64,000 nt of DNA from Poa pratensis (taxonomy: Eukaryota; Streptophyta; Magnoliopsida; Poales; Poaceae): NCBI GenBank assembly GCA_947311845.1, contig CAMZMU010000012.1, positions 5,234,192-5,298,191 on the forward strand. The letters run 5' to 3'. The stretch's first letter is position 1, and every line of letters starts with the position of its first letter. The position numbers and the translations under genes are program-made. Positions 11,763 through 23,919 of the stretch are shown here, in pieces. The notes beneath the pieces are model-generated. The model was not told the origin of the DNA. It ran no database searches and worked only from the letters and a program-made list of their open reading frames with translations.

Positions 11763-14700
11763 CTACTCGCAACTCTCCGCCAGCTTCTTGGCGCCTGCAA
11801 GTATCCAATTTTTGCTTTCGCTTCTGATGCGCTGGAATAGAATGGATGGCATGGTGAAGGTATTGTTGAAAACTCTCGCGTTCCTCTCCTTCCAAATTTC
11901 CCAGGTGATTAGGATAATCGCGGTCTTGAGCCCCTCCCGGGAGGGGGATGGCGTGGCGGCCAAGTCTTTCCAGTAATCAAAGATAGTGGGTTTAGTGACC
12001 TCCAGGCCCTGCATCAGAGTAGGGCATTTTAGCCAGGCCGACGCGTCGGTCCAAATCCTCTTCGAGTAGCGACATTCAAAGAGCAAGTGTCTTCCTGTCT
12101 CAGGTTGGTTTCTGCATAGCTGACAGACAGGCTGGTGAGGCCACCCTCTTACAGCAAGGCGGTCTGAGGTCCAAAGGCGGTTCTGGACCGCCAACCAAGC
12201 AAAGAAAGAGCACTTCGGAGGGGCCCAAGTGTTCCAAACCACCGCCATGAAGGGGCAAGCGTTGGCACCGAAGAATTGCGCCTTGTATGCGGATTTAGCT
12301 GAATAAACGCCGGAGGTGGACAGGGTCCAAGTGATGGTATCCTCAACATCAGGGGAGAGCACGGTCTGCTGAATGATCTCCCACAGTTGCACAAACTGAG
12401 AGATGTGGTTGACCGTGAAGTTGGACACGTCAAGATCCATAATCCATTTGTAGTCTGTGAGGGCGTCCTGCACTTTTCTGTTCTTGCGCTTTGATGCCAT
12501 GAAGAGGTCAGGGGCGATGACTTTAGCGGGCAGCCCATCAAGCCAAGAAGACCCCCAGAAGGAAGCTTTGACCCCATTCCCCACGGTGACCCTGGTAGCA
12601 GCATTGAAGAGGTTCCTATCGGTCTCATCGTTAGGAGTTTCGGTGCCCACCCACGGCTTATCAGGAGAAGCCCATTCATGCCAAAGCCATCTCAATCTTA
12701 GCGCTCTTGAGAACTTCTCCAAATTAAGGATTCCGAGACCTCCTAGCACCTTTGGTCGACAGACTTTGTCCCAACTGACTTTGCATTTTCCACCACTGAC
12801 AACTTCGCTGCAGCTCCAAAGCATCCCTCTCCTTATCCTATCAAAAGCCTTCAGCATTGCTTTATCTGCTTTGATGGCCGTGAGCAGAAAAATAGGCATT
12901 GAGGAGAGCACCGACTTGACAATCGCATTGCAGCCCGCACGAGTGAGAAATCTTCCCTTCCAAGGTTGCAGACGAGCCGCCAATTTGTCAATGTAAGGTT
13001 GAATGTCAACACGTCTCAGTCTTCCCAGCGATAAAGGCAACCCCAGGTATTTGATAGGGAACTGGGTCACGGCAGCCGGGAAGTCTCCCAAAATAGCCGC
13101 GAGGTCGATGTCCTCGCACCGAATAGGCGAAATGGAGCTTTTGGCAATGTTTGTGACGAGACCCGTCGCCTCCCCGAAGCTTTGAAGAGTAGTGGCGAGG
13201 TTAGTAATGTCATGCGTAGTGGGGGATATGAAAATGGCCGCGTCATCCGCATAGAGTGAGAGTCTCAAGGCTGCCAGTTGGTCCGGCAGAGGGTGGAGGA
13301 GGCCTTGCTCAGTGGCCATCTGCAGCGTTCTGTTGAGGGGGTCGATGCCAATGTCGAATAGCAGCGGTGACAGAGGGTCCCCCTGCCTGAGCCCCCTCCC
13401 GTGGATGATCTCGAGGCCGGGGATCCCATTCAGCAGAACGCGGGAACTAGTAGTGGAGAATAGGATGGAAACCCAGGCCCTCCAGCGTGGAGGGAATCCC
13501 CGTCGGCGCAGCACATCAAGCAGATAGTCCCATCTGATAGAATCGAAAGCCTTGGCGATGTCAAGCTTGATGAGCAGCATAGGCTTGCGTGCTCGATGCA
13601 GGCTCCTAGCAGTGTTTCGGACATACATGAAGTTGTCGTGAATGCTTCTGTTCTTGATGAAGGCGCTCTGGCAATGGGAGACCAAGTTGTTCATCTTAGG
13701 ACTTAAGCGACGGGCCATAGCCTTGGCAATGATCTTCGGAATGATGTGAATGAGGCTAATGGGTCTGAAATCCGCAACTGAGTCGGCCCCATCTTTCTTA
13801 GGTAGCAGCACAACGTTGGCCGAGTTGATCACTTGGAAGTTCTGGACAGACAACTCCGAGAATGCATCAATGACACGCATAAGGTCTGATTTGATAATCT
13901 CCAGCATGAAGAGAAGAAGGCAGTTGTGAATCCATCTGGGCCAGGGGCTTTGTCTTTCGGCATGTCATCAATAGCAAGCTTGATCTCGTCCTCAGAGAAA
14001 GGTAAGGCCAAATCCTCTAACTCAGCAACACCAGGGTGGAGCTCATCCCAATTAAGGTCGATCTGTCGCGGCGGCGGCCGGCCAATTGTGCGAGTGAAGT
14101 GATCAAGGATCACCGAGGCCTTGTCCTCATGCCCAGTTACCCAACCTCCATTATGCTGCAGCCTCTGAATGTGCTTTTTCCTTCTTCTGGAGTTGACACG
14201 GATGTGGAAGTATTTTGTGTTGGCGTCTCCCTCCTTCAGGTTACGGATTCTTGAGGCCTGCCTTTTCCTGGTGCGCTCGAGGACCGCCAGTCCCATAACC
14301 CGCTTCTTCAGCGCCGCACGCAGATTCCGCTCATCCCCCGATAGGGTTCTCGATTCCTGGGCAATGTCCAGCTGGAGAATAACATCGAGAGCCATTATTA
14401 GTTGCAGCTTGTGGTCAGAAAACAGACTCTTGCTCCAGGCACGAAGTTTCCCAGCAGTGTGGCGCAGCTTGTGGTTAAGGACATGCACAGGTTGGGTATG
14501 CGAAGTAGGCTCGGCCCAAGCATCCTGAACAATCTCAAGGAAGCCCGGCATCTTCGTCCAGAAATTCTCAAACCGGAATGACGGCGGTCTCCATGGTCCA
14601 CGCTGGCTGGAGAGCATGAGAGGACAGTGGTCAGAGAGAGATGAGGAGAGAGCCGTTAACACGTGATGACCGAAGGCGAGGTCCCAACTAGGGTTGCAGA

Positions 14701-15314
14701 AGGCTCTGTCCAGCCTGACCAAAGTGGGATCGCTCCTCTCATTGCTCCAGGTGAACTTCCTGTTCTGCAGCTTGACCTCCTTCAACTGACAAGTATTGAG
14801 AGCCTGCCGGAATTGGCCCATCAGGCGAAAATTCAAGTTGGAGTTGTTCTTGTCCGATGCCTGATAAATAAGGTTGAAATCGCCGATAATAAGCCACTTC
14901 TCATCATTCACAGGTGCAGCCGCAATAGCTTCATCCAGAAAAGCTCTTTTTTCAGCATCAACAGAAGGCCCGTAAACGTTGGTCAGCTTGAACGAGGTGC
15001 CACATGCCCGAATAGACGTCAGCCGAAATCAAGTGGGTTCCAATATGGATATTCGTCATGGAAACGTGATCATCATCCCATATAAAAAGGATTCCTCCGC
15101 GAGTGCCGATAGCCGGCCTGTGGGCAAAGGAGCGAAGTCGATAGCCCCCAATGTAAGCAGCCGTAGCATGGTCGATGTAGTCGAGCTTGGTTTCTTGAAG
15201 ACAGGCGATGTGGCAAGGCGTACTGGCAAACATGGCGTGGACAGTATCTTTTCTAGCTTGCTCGTTGAGGCCACGAGTATTCCAATCCGCAATACTGATG
15301 AATGGTTCTGTCAT
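11763..15314 (-). pseudogene. LINE-B ORF2: endonuclease / reverse transcriptase, two frameshifts
   Basis: Starts at the ATG at 15314 (MTEPFISIADWNTRGLNEQ), with endonuclease motifs WNTRGLN and LQETKLD. A frameshift near 15005 is followed by IIGDFNLIY (catalytic Asp present) and LSDHCPLM in the 14911-13829 segment, which continues to KDKAPGPDGF. A second frameshift near 13905 leads to 13907-11763. This holds all RT motifs (LIKLDIAKAFDSI, RGLRQGDPLSPLLF, YADDAAIF at about 13250) and the zf-RVT motif (CQLCRNQPETGRHLLFEC). It ends at 11763. Apart from the two frame changes every catalytic motif is intact, in contrast to LINE-A. Confidence 0.87.
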
Positions 15315-15485
15315 TGCAAAAGTTGGCGAGCGAGGTCGATGTAGATGATGAACTAGAAGTTGCTGCGGTAGTTTTAGGAGAAGTCTTTAAAGGTGACAAG
15401 CCCACCCGATAGCCGAATAAAAGAGTAAAAGTGGCGGATACAAGAACTCCTGAGTTCTGAAGATGATGAATAACAGTGATGACCA

Positions 15486-18400
15486 TCAGACCACAATCTC
15501 GTGGCCTGCATCAAGCATGAGCTCAGCTCCTCCAGCTCCAGCAATCTCCAGCAAAGCCTCATGTGCCTGGATCATGCGTGGCACCTTTAGCCTGAACAAT
15601 TTGGTGAGCCCCTGCATTGCCACTTCTGGCATCTGGTTCTTGTAGCAGTCCAGGTATTGCTTGCGCGCGGTGATGAGTGGAGCTTCAGCCGGGGTGACGA
15701 TGCCCATTTTCGAGTTGAGAAGCCACACAGCCCTGTCCACCGTGGACAGCTGCGGCTTGCCTTCCTGCCTAGCGCTGCGGCGCACCGGCAATGGCGGAGC
15801 AGCGGGAGGTGCCGGAGGTGCAGGACGAGGCAGCAGCGGCACGGTCAGGCTGCCAAAGAGGCCACGCACCGTACCCCGAAGTGGAGAGATGTCCTCAGTG
15901 TCCTGCGCATCAACAAGATCAACAATGGCCGCGAGGCCGGCAGTTAGAGCCGTTCCGTCGATGCCGCACACCGGCGATCCCTCAGGCAAAATCGAGGAAT
16001 CCGCGGTCCTGGCCGCATGGCCCAAGGCAGTCACTGCGCGCGGAGGGGAGGCAAGCACCGGCGCCTCTGGCTGCACCAGCACTTCTCCGGTTGTGTCGAT
16101 GATGATCGCACCGGCCTCGGCACCCATGCTGCCTCCGCCGAAAACCACTTCCTCATCCAGCTCACGCGGCGGCGCGTCAACGCCGTCCACAAGGCTGGTG
16201 ATCTGAGCCTCGGCCACAAGCCCAAGCCCAACTTCCACGGCCAGCGACACGGCGCTGGCATCCAGCTTCAGCACGTCCGCAGCGTCTTCTCTAGCAAGGC
16301 CATCCTCGAGGACGGCCCCAGCCGAGCCGTGCAGCTGGTCGACGATGGCGGTGGCCACCACGGCAGGAACCGCGTCCACCGCGCCGAACTCGGACCAGGC
16401 CAAAGTCCCCGACACCTCGTCCTCCCAGCAATCCGGCACAGCGCGGCAAGCAGCCGTGGCCACGGCGTCCGCCTGCACAGAGGTGGCATCATCCTCGCGT
16501 GCCCCCACCGCGTCCTCGGTCGCGGCAGGAAGCAAGAAGGGGACCGGCGGCGGTGATGCAAGCCTAGACGAGCCGATGGAGAGCGCCGCCGGTGCCGCGC
16601 GAATGGAAGAAATCCAATCGCGGCAGCTGGAGCTGAAGGAGGGCGGCGCCGGCCCGACACCGTCATGGAACATCACCTCGAGCCTCTTGGCGACCTCGGC
16701 GTCGGAGAGGATTGGCTCAGGTGGCAGGGTGAACCCGGTCGCGGGCGTCGGCGGCCTTGACATGATGGAGGAGAGCACAGGCAGGGCGTGGTGGCGGCTG
16801 CCCTGCCCACCCCCATAGCGGGAACTGCGGCTGTGGCCGCGATCCCCGCGGTAGCCCTCGTGGCGACTGCGGCTCCTGGCAGTGGGCGCCCGCGACGAGG
16901 AGCGACGTCCCTGAGAGTAACGGCCTCCGTGCCGCTCGTCGTCTTCGTCATCGTGATCCTTGCGTCGATGGCGTTCCTGCTCACGGTCGTCACAGCGTCC
17001 ACCGTGGCGAGAGCGGCTCCGCAGCCGCTCCCTCTTGTCTCCCTCCCTGGCACGGGCACGATCCTCCTGCTCCTCACGGTCCTCCTTCTCCTGCCTAGCC
17101 GGGCGGCGATGCGTACGGCCAATGATGGGGCGGAACTCGGGGTCCCCGTCGCGGTCGCGAGTGGGCCGGAGCTCGTCATCCGCGTCACGCTAGCTGCGGC
17201 TGCGACGGCGAGCAGGACGGCTGGAGCTCTCGCCATCCACGATGCGCAGATCCCGAGAGGGGGGATGAACGCGGGGGCGAGCGACGCCATGGAGCCGTCG
17301 ATGACGCCCAGGCGCCACGGCGGCAGAGAGCGCGAGGACGGCCTGAAGTCGGAGATGGGGGCACCGCCGTCGAGCTCGGGGGCGTCGGAGTAGTCTTCGA
17401 TGATCTCGAGGTGGGGGAGGACGCGGAAGGTGGCGCCGCGCTTCCACTGGTCTGGGCGGTCCTCGGAGACGCGCACGAGAGAGGAGAGGCCGCCCGGGCC
17501 CTTGTTGGCGAAGGTGCACCACAGCACCTTGGGGATGCGATGCGGCTCCTCCGTCCATGCCCACAAGCCGAAGGAGGACGTGACCTCCATGGTGGTGAAG
17601 CCGTCGTCGAGGCGCTGCACCGCGCAGCTCCGCCCGAGAACCTGCGCGACGATCTCCGGCCGCCAGGCGAAGGTTGGCAAGCCATCGAGGTGGAGGTGGA
17701 CGCGGTAGAAGAAGTTGGCGCTGAAGGCTTGGGCGACCGCGCGCCATGGACGGAAGTGTATCTCCAAGCCAAAGAGCTTGAAACTTGCCCGCTTGGTGCG
17801 CATGACCCTGTCCCGCAGCTCGGCGGAGACGAATTTGACAATGAAGGGCTCGGGGAAGTGAGAGCTCACAACGAGGTCGGAGGACCGGAGGTTGAACTTC
17901 GAGCGAAAAGCGTCGTCGATGTCCGTGCGGTCCATGCCGGGCGGCGGAGACAGCACATAGACGAAAATGGCAGTGTGCTCCCACTCCAGCCTTGCGCTGT
18001 CGAGGTCGTAGGACGTGGCGATGAAGCAGGAGTCTTCCGGGGTGCGGGATGCAGCGTCGCCGAGGAACTTGGCCATGTCGATGTTGGCGGCGGGCGCGGG
18101 CACGAGCTGGCGAGAGGAGGCCCGCGCGGCAGGACGATGAAACTCACCCGAGGATGACGCAGCCCGGCGTGGGGCGGAGGGCGTAGCAGGAGGCGGCGGG
18201 CGGCAGTCGCGGGCCCCGTGTCCCCAGCGCCAGCAGGTGGCGCACCGGAGCGGGTCACGGCAGGCAGCTCGCAGGTGGTCGCGGGCTTGGCACCGGTTGC
18301 AGCGGCGGTTGTTGGAGAGCAGAGTAAGTGGCTTGTGGGCGGAGACAGTCGGAGAGCGGGGATGAAAATGGCCAGCAGACCGCGAGGATGGGCGTCGCAT

Positions 18401-19053
18401 TGAAGGAGGGGAGCGTGCCGTACCGCGAGCCGCTCGTAGGTCGTGGCGAGACAGCACCCTAGTCCACCCCGCGTCATCGACAGCAGGCGGCGCCGGAGCT
18501 GGAGGTGACGGGCGATGGGACGGGCCTTGAACGCTTGGCGCAGAGGCAGGTGCGCCTTGAAGGCGCGGCGCGGGGATGTCAAAACGCACCGAACGGCGAG
18601 GACGAGCCGTGGCAGGGGACTTGAAGGCGATGGAGGTGCGCAGGATGCCGGTCGGGGCCGCCATAACTGCGGGGGAGCCCGCACGGCGCCAGGCGGACAA
18701 GCTCTCGTTGATGGCGGTGCAGGCGGCGGGGGAGGCGTGCCGAGGTTGGTGCTGCCGCGGATGATGCTCCGGAGACGCGGAGCAGGCGCAGTCCACGGCC
18801 CTCGCGCCGGAGGGGGTGGGGGAATCCGCCGGCCGGCCGAGTCGGAGCCGGATCTTGAGCTTGAGCTTGTCGGGGCGGGGCAGATGGTGGCCAGCTTGCC
18901 AAAAAAAGCTGGGGTGAACCCGACCGGGAAGCGCGCCGGAGGCGGCGGCGGCCTTGGCGTGGACCCGGAGGCGGCGGAGGCCAGCTGGGCGGCGGTCGGC
19001 GCGGGGCGGGGCCCGTCGCCATGGGCGTCGCAGGAGCTTATCCTAACGGTCAT
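15486..19053 (-). pseudogene. LINE-B ORF1 with two zinc knuckles, one or two frameshifts
   Basis: Coding sequence begins at the ATG at 19053 (Pro/Ala-rich N-terminus) and changes frame around 18800. The main body (18796-16673) holds the knuckle pair CNRCQARDHLRAAC and CATCWRWGHGARDC (about 18310-18190) followed by the LINE ORF1 core (MAKFLGDAASRTPEDSCF, FIVKFVSAELRDRVM, LWCTFANKGPGGLS). Another frame change near 16750 leads to the C-terminal part (16778-15486), ending with PVRRSARQEGKPQL and a helical tail. The composition is strongly Pro/Arg/Ala with high GC, unlike ORF2. It would act as the RNA-binding partner of ORF2. Frame changes may be real or sequencing indels. Confidence 0.75.
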
Positions 19054-19111
19054 TTTTGGGGGTTGGGTATCTACAACTAACTTGTAGAGCTAAGCCTAAA
19101 TGAAATATTCT

Positions 19112-20786
19112 GACTGAACTATATGTCCAGATAGGCGTAAAGAATCCACCTGAATTTACCACCGGCCATTTTCAAGTGTGGACTGAGCTAATTTTCCAAG
19201 TCGGCATGAACAAATGGCGTGTTCCTCAGTTATTCGCAGAGGATAACTATGAATCCATAGAGAGCTCAGATTCCTCAAACAGGCCCTCGATCAGTAAAAC
19301 CTGATGGTCCAAACGCTATGAAGTAACACATACCAAGATTTTTAAAGAACCAAAATTTCCTCATTATTTGACTTGCAGGGGAGATTTCATTAATACTTTT
19401 TTGTGCATGAATAGCTAAAAAAACTGATATAGCACGTAGCTAAGTTCTTGTCTTGCTGTGTGAAGCTGATGCTACAAAGCAAAATTAGAAAGCATGAAAG
19501 AATTCCACTTTGGCATATTAGAAAAAAAAATAGCCAAGTTTTATTGAGAATATGACCAGGGTCACGAAAATAGTACTACCTCCGATCCATATTAGTGGGC
19601 ACAACTTTGTCTAGATACACATGTATCTAGTCTAAATACATAACTAGATACATATGAATTTAGACAAAGCTATGCCCACTAATATGGATCGGAGTGAGTA
19701 CCACAATGTAGCCTTCGCTAGAAAGGGATGTATTATCAGTAGAGCTTAGGGTTAATTAATGTCTTCCAGTAGTTAAATGAGATCATTCTCACTCCACACA
19801 ATATGCAAAGTCCGAGCATTTTCAAGGGAATTAACCAAAGGTGACGTAGAGAAACGTACATCACAAGCTTTAAATAATAGTACATAAGGTACTATGGTTC
19901 AAGCAACTATATTTAACCATTTAAGTGACTCAATCACCTACAGTTATTCCATGGAGATTAAACATGAAACACAATTGTTCATGATGCTCCTAAAAAATAA
20001 CAAGAAGGCTCAAACGGGCTGAATGAACAAGCACACAAGCCTATACCTTTTAGGAAAGCGGACTGAAAAATCACAAATGGTAAAGCCAAATCATTTCAAA
20101 TTTGACCAAACCTTGGATGACTATCTCATGATACCCAATGTACTGCTCTTTTAAGGCATCCAAACTAAGTGCACTCCCTATGACATTTCAAATAAACCTT
20201 GCTTCTCTACACCTTTAATCATGCTAGGAAGGAAGTAATGTCGAAAAGATAAATGCTGAAAAAGAAAATCACTACCGTCCATGAGTATTATCTGATTGTG
20301 GGTAATGCCCAGCAAATTACTGAAACTTGTATAAACATAGCAATGTTAAACTCTGCATGTAAAAATCATAGATAAGAAAGAACCACTAAAACAACAACAA
20401 CGACCATCAAGTTTTCGAATAGTTGAACTCAGTATGAAGCGTTATTCCCACACAGTCCTTGCTCTGATGATGGCAAGCAACAAGAGCAATATTGCCGAAA
20501 CCACTGTACAATAACCAAAAGGGCGTCCATTACAACACCACAAGCGTCTCTGTGACCAAAACCAAAACTAGAACCATTGTACAATAACCAAAACTTGGCA
20601 GCCTATCTAACAAAACAGCAAAAGAAAATGAAGAAGATCAAAAACCACTTTAGATAAGCAGTAACTTTGGAATGTCAAAAACAAACAAATTAAAGGGATT
20701 ACAGATTACTGACCCAAGAAATAGTCAAGCCGTTATCCTAAATGCAGTCATTGCCTGGTCACCCTCTTGAGCAGCATAAGCAAAAA
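19112..20786. other. Low-copy DNA between LINE-B and RT1, with one plus-strand exon-like ORF
   Basis: AT-rich sequence holding a MITE (19576-19698). At 19124-19304 the plus strand has an open stretch of about 59 codons preceded by 'tatatgtccag'. It includes GHFQVWTELIFQVGMNKW and ends SSDSSNRPSISKT-stop. It looks protein-like, but I do not recognise a family, and chance openness is possible. The part from 20724 down to about 20330 would be the 3' UTR of the minus-strand terminal exon described separately. Nothing else stands out. Confidence 0.3.
19576..19698. mobile_element. Stowaway-type MITE (Tc1/Mariner), TA TSD
   Basis: The terminal inverted repeats are ctacctccgatccatatt and its near-complement ending ggatcggagtgag, flanked by TA at 19574-19575 and 19699-19700. 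The whole 123-bp element folds as a hairpin (tagtgggca... pairs with ...tgcccacta; tagacaaagc on the other arm). The first bases differ slightly from the CTCCCTCCGT consensus, so this is a diverged copy. Confidence 0.85.
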
Positions 20787-20791
20787 GTGCC

Positions 20792-21300
20792 TGTTGGGGA
20801 TATACCAACTAGGGGTATCACCAGCATGGATCAATCTGGCTAGTTCAGGGTGGCCCGCAGTGGTGGTAAAGGCTTTGCCTGCCGGGCGACCTAGATAGCT
20901 GACGACCAAGGGAAGCGGATGCCGGCAAGTTGGAGGCCCAAGACCGAAGCCCATGAAGCCATCAAGACCAAGACGGAAGGCGGTAGACTTGCCGGTTAGG
21001 TTTAGGACTTTGTATACTTGCCGGATACGTATTCTCCCTGTAACCCTAGGTCTGGCCGCCTATATAAGCCGGACCAGGGACGCCTTTAGGGCACAATCAA
21101 TCTCTCATTGTAACCCGACCAAGGTTGTTGCCATTATAGTGAGTTATACCAGCCCGTAGGACCTCGCCACCGCGGCGAGATCCGAAGCTGGGTAATCCGC
21201 CTTCTTCGATCCCGACCTCGACGACGCTCTCCTTCACCCCCTCGGTTCACCCTCGGCTAGAGGACCCCCGTCTCCTATCTACGATGCTGATACGACGACA
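20792..21300 (+). repeat. RT1 5' LTR
   Basis: This 509-bp LTR starts TGTTGGGGATATACC and ends ATACGACGACA. A TATA box (TATATAA) lies at 21061-21067 within gccgcctatataagccgg. The ATG that opens gag (21284) lies in the last 17 bases of the LTR. Confidence 0.93.
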
Positions 21301-23917
21301 GTTGGCGCCCACCGTGGGGCCTAAGGCGTCGGGTGTCACGTTCGACGCGGGAATACTTGGCGGCATCGGCGAAACCATCGCCGTCGGCCGCTCATCGCGT
21401 TTCGGGTCCATCGGCTATGTACAAGACGACGCAACGTGGATGCCGGCGAAGGACGGACTCATCGCCTACACGCTCGTCCCAGTTGGCGAGCACGAGATCT
21501 TCATCGGGTTCACTCCGAAGGCCATGGGCTTCCCGAAGAATCACGCCGTCTTTTCGCCCACCCACCACCCGGAGTTCGACTACGCGCAAGACGGATCCGA
21601 GTCCGCCTTCTCCCAGGAGTCGGCGGATTCCAATCTCCACTTCTGTGGTGTTGCCGGACTGGGATCCGACTTCCAGCCAAAAAGCAACGATCCTGAATCG
21701 ATCCTTCTTGTACTCCAGGACGATACGATGTCAGATGCCGGATCCAGATCTACCGTTCCGGTCAACGTAGATTCTGATTCTGAGGAAGACTCTGTAAGCA
21801 TGTTCGAGCAAAAGGTTCAAAAGTGCTTCAATGCACCAGAACCGCCGCCTTCAGAGGCGGAAACAGGCTCGTCAGCAACCATGCAGCATGCCTTTGTGGC
21901 TGAGGTTGCCGGCGCGGGACCGGCTAAAGAGGCAGATGCCGCCAAAGCCTCCGCGCCGGACGACAACCTTCCAAGCAGGGAGCCCCCGCCGGCTCCAAAG
22001 AAGAAGATCCTGGAGAAAGGCGGATGCAGCAAAGACGCTGGCAAAGCAGACGACATTGCCGCCTTGGCCGAAGTCTTGAACACGCCGGTCAACGACAAAA
22101 CGGCTCCGGCTGACCTGGAAAAGCTCCGCACAATCATAGTAGAGCAAACCAGGAACCTTCAGGAAAAAGAAGGCGAAGTTTTGAACTTAATCAAGGAGGC
22201 CAAAGAGGAGAACGCCAAGATAACCTCCAGGAAAAATCTCTTCACGACGACGCCGGTGGCCAAGTCAAAAGTGCCACCGTCAAAAAAGAAAAGCACCTTG
22301 CAGAATCGGGATCCGTCTCCCGAGGATTACAAGTCCCCCGCACAAAGACTTGGTTTTGAGTGGGCATCGGCTCCGCAGCGGAAGGACAAAAACGGCGATG
22401 TCATCTTGAGTACGCTCGTACTTAACATTGCGGCCGCCTTAGACATCCTCAACAACGACGACTATGACAAGGACAAGAAAATCTACTACGCCTCTGTCCT
22501 CGCTTACAAAGCTTTAGAGCAGCAGGCACGGGCGGATTCTCGTGCCGATCAGGCGGATGCAAGAGGAGGAAGGCTGGAGTCCAAATCCAATGCTTGCAAG
22601 GCGGCTGCCGGCGGCAATCCCGAGGAACCATCTGGCTCCAGCAGCCATGGGAAGGGAAAGGACAAGGACAAGGAACCGCGGAAATAGCCGCCTCCCAGGA
22701 GGCAGCGAGACGAAGCGTCCCGCACCGGCAACAGGCGCGGCGAAGCGCCCCCTCCACCGCCTAGGAGAGAGGAAGGCGGCAGCCGAGGCAACCAACATCC
22801 ACCAAGGAGTGGCGGCAACCGCGACAATGCACCACCGCCAAGGAGAAGCAGGGACCGTACACGCTCCCCACCGCCTGCGCCTAGGCGCGAAAGCGGAAGT
22901 CAGGGACACAACAACGAGCCTAGGCGCAGCAAAAGCCGGGCTGCGCAGGACGAGCTGAACGTTGCTAGACCCAACAAGCAGCTCGCTCCAGAAGACGCAC
23001 GACATCGTCTCAATGACATCAAGACGGGAAAAGAAGAGTCATACCTCGGCCCCGTGTGCTTTGGACCAGCCATCCGCAACGTTCAGGTTCCTAGGGATAT
23101 GACATCAGTGTCAAAAAGCTGCCCAAGGTACAACGAAGCGGACAAGCCAAACTCGTGGTTATCGGACTACGCGTTGGCAGTCCAGATTACCGGGGGCAAT
23201 GGCCTAGTTGCCGCTCGTTTTCTCCCCCTCGTGCTAGAGGGCACAGCTCGGAGCTGGATTGAAAACCTCCCAGAGAAGTCCATTCATAGCTGGCTAGACA
23301 TGGAACGGGTCTTCACCCAACACTTCCAGGGCACATACAAACGACCTAACACGTATACCGATCTCACTCGCTGTGTGCAAAAGCCGGATGAAACTGCGAC
23401 GGCTTTCCTGGCAAGGTGGATCTAGACAAAGGCAAGTTACGAGAACGTCGACGACAACCAAGCAATCCGCGCCTTCACCACGGGCCTACTGAAGGGCTCA
23501 AGTCTCAGACACAAGCTAGTACGCATGCAGGTCAAAGACCTCGGGGTCATGCTTGAGGTTGCCACCATGTACGCTCAGGCGGACGACGATGCACGCGATG
23601 TTCACGGCGCCCAGGACTTGGCGCCAAACAGGCACGTGAATCACAAGCGCAAGGCTCCCCTGGAAGATAAAGCCGGACCATCCAAAGAGGTCGCCGCCTT
23701 CGAATGCAAAGGCGGCAATCGCAAGTGGAAAAGCAAGGGCAAGGACATCGCTCCTAGCAAAAACCGCATGACCTACGAACAGGCGAAACTTTTGCCCTGC
23801 CCCATCCATGCATCTCTTGGGAAGGTCAACCACACACTGGGAGAGTGCCGCTTCATGAACGACTTCAAGAAGGACCCCCGATGTTGGATGGAAGCCGAAA
23901 AAGAGCAAGAAATCTGA
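21284..23917 (+). pseudogene. RT1 gag, two in-frame stops
   Basis: Gag forms the virus-like particle. One frame runs from the ATG in the LTR (21284; MLIRRQLAPTVG, where the PBS is translated) to 23917, interrupted only by TAG at 22685-22687 and 23423-23425. The second stop follows LARWI, where Gln is expected (CAG to TAG, a C-to-T change). The N-terminal half is acidic and low-complexity with a Lys-rich stretch. The conserved Retrotrans_gag core is at about 23040-23500 (PNSWLSDYALAVQITGGNGL, ARSWIENLPEKSIHSW, FTQHFQGTYKRP). The C-terminus has a Cys/His-containing segment (CPIHASLGKVNHTLGEC). Length without the stops would be about 877 residues. Confidence 0.85.
21303..21319 (+). other. RT1 primer-binding site
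   Basis: TGGCGCCCACCGTGGGG, two bases after the LTR end. It is identical in RT2. The TGG start fits a tRNA 3' CCA. I could not assign the tRNA with confidence. Confidence 0.7.
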
Positions 23918-23919
23918 GA

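Larger units (their letters stand above)
11633..19097 (-). mobile_element. LINE-B: full-length L1-type non-LTR retrotransposon with perfect 14-bp TSD
   Basis: The minus-strand element is flanked by identical copies of aaatgaaatattct at 11619-11632 and 19098-19111. The 3' end (low coordinates) has the sequence AAAGGCAAAGCTTTTGCCTT and a short A run next to the TSD, a common ending of grass LINEs. ORF1 (19053 to 15486) and ORF2 (15314 to 11763) are in the usual order. Total length is 7,465 bp. It differs clearly from LINE-A in protein sequence and so belongs to another family. Few frame breaks plus an unmutated TSD suggest a fairly recent insertion. Confidence 0.93.

Noticed and set aside
17190..18157. 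Several long plus- and minus-strand ORFs in the LINE-B ORF1 region
   Set aside because: Very GC-rich sequence leaves all frames open; only the frame with zinc knuckles is supported.
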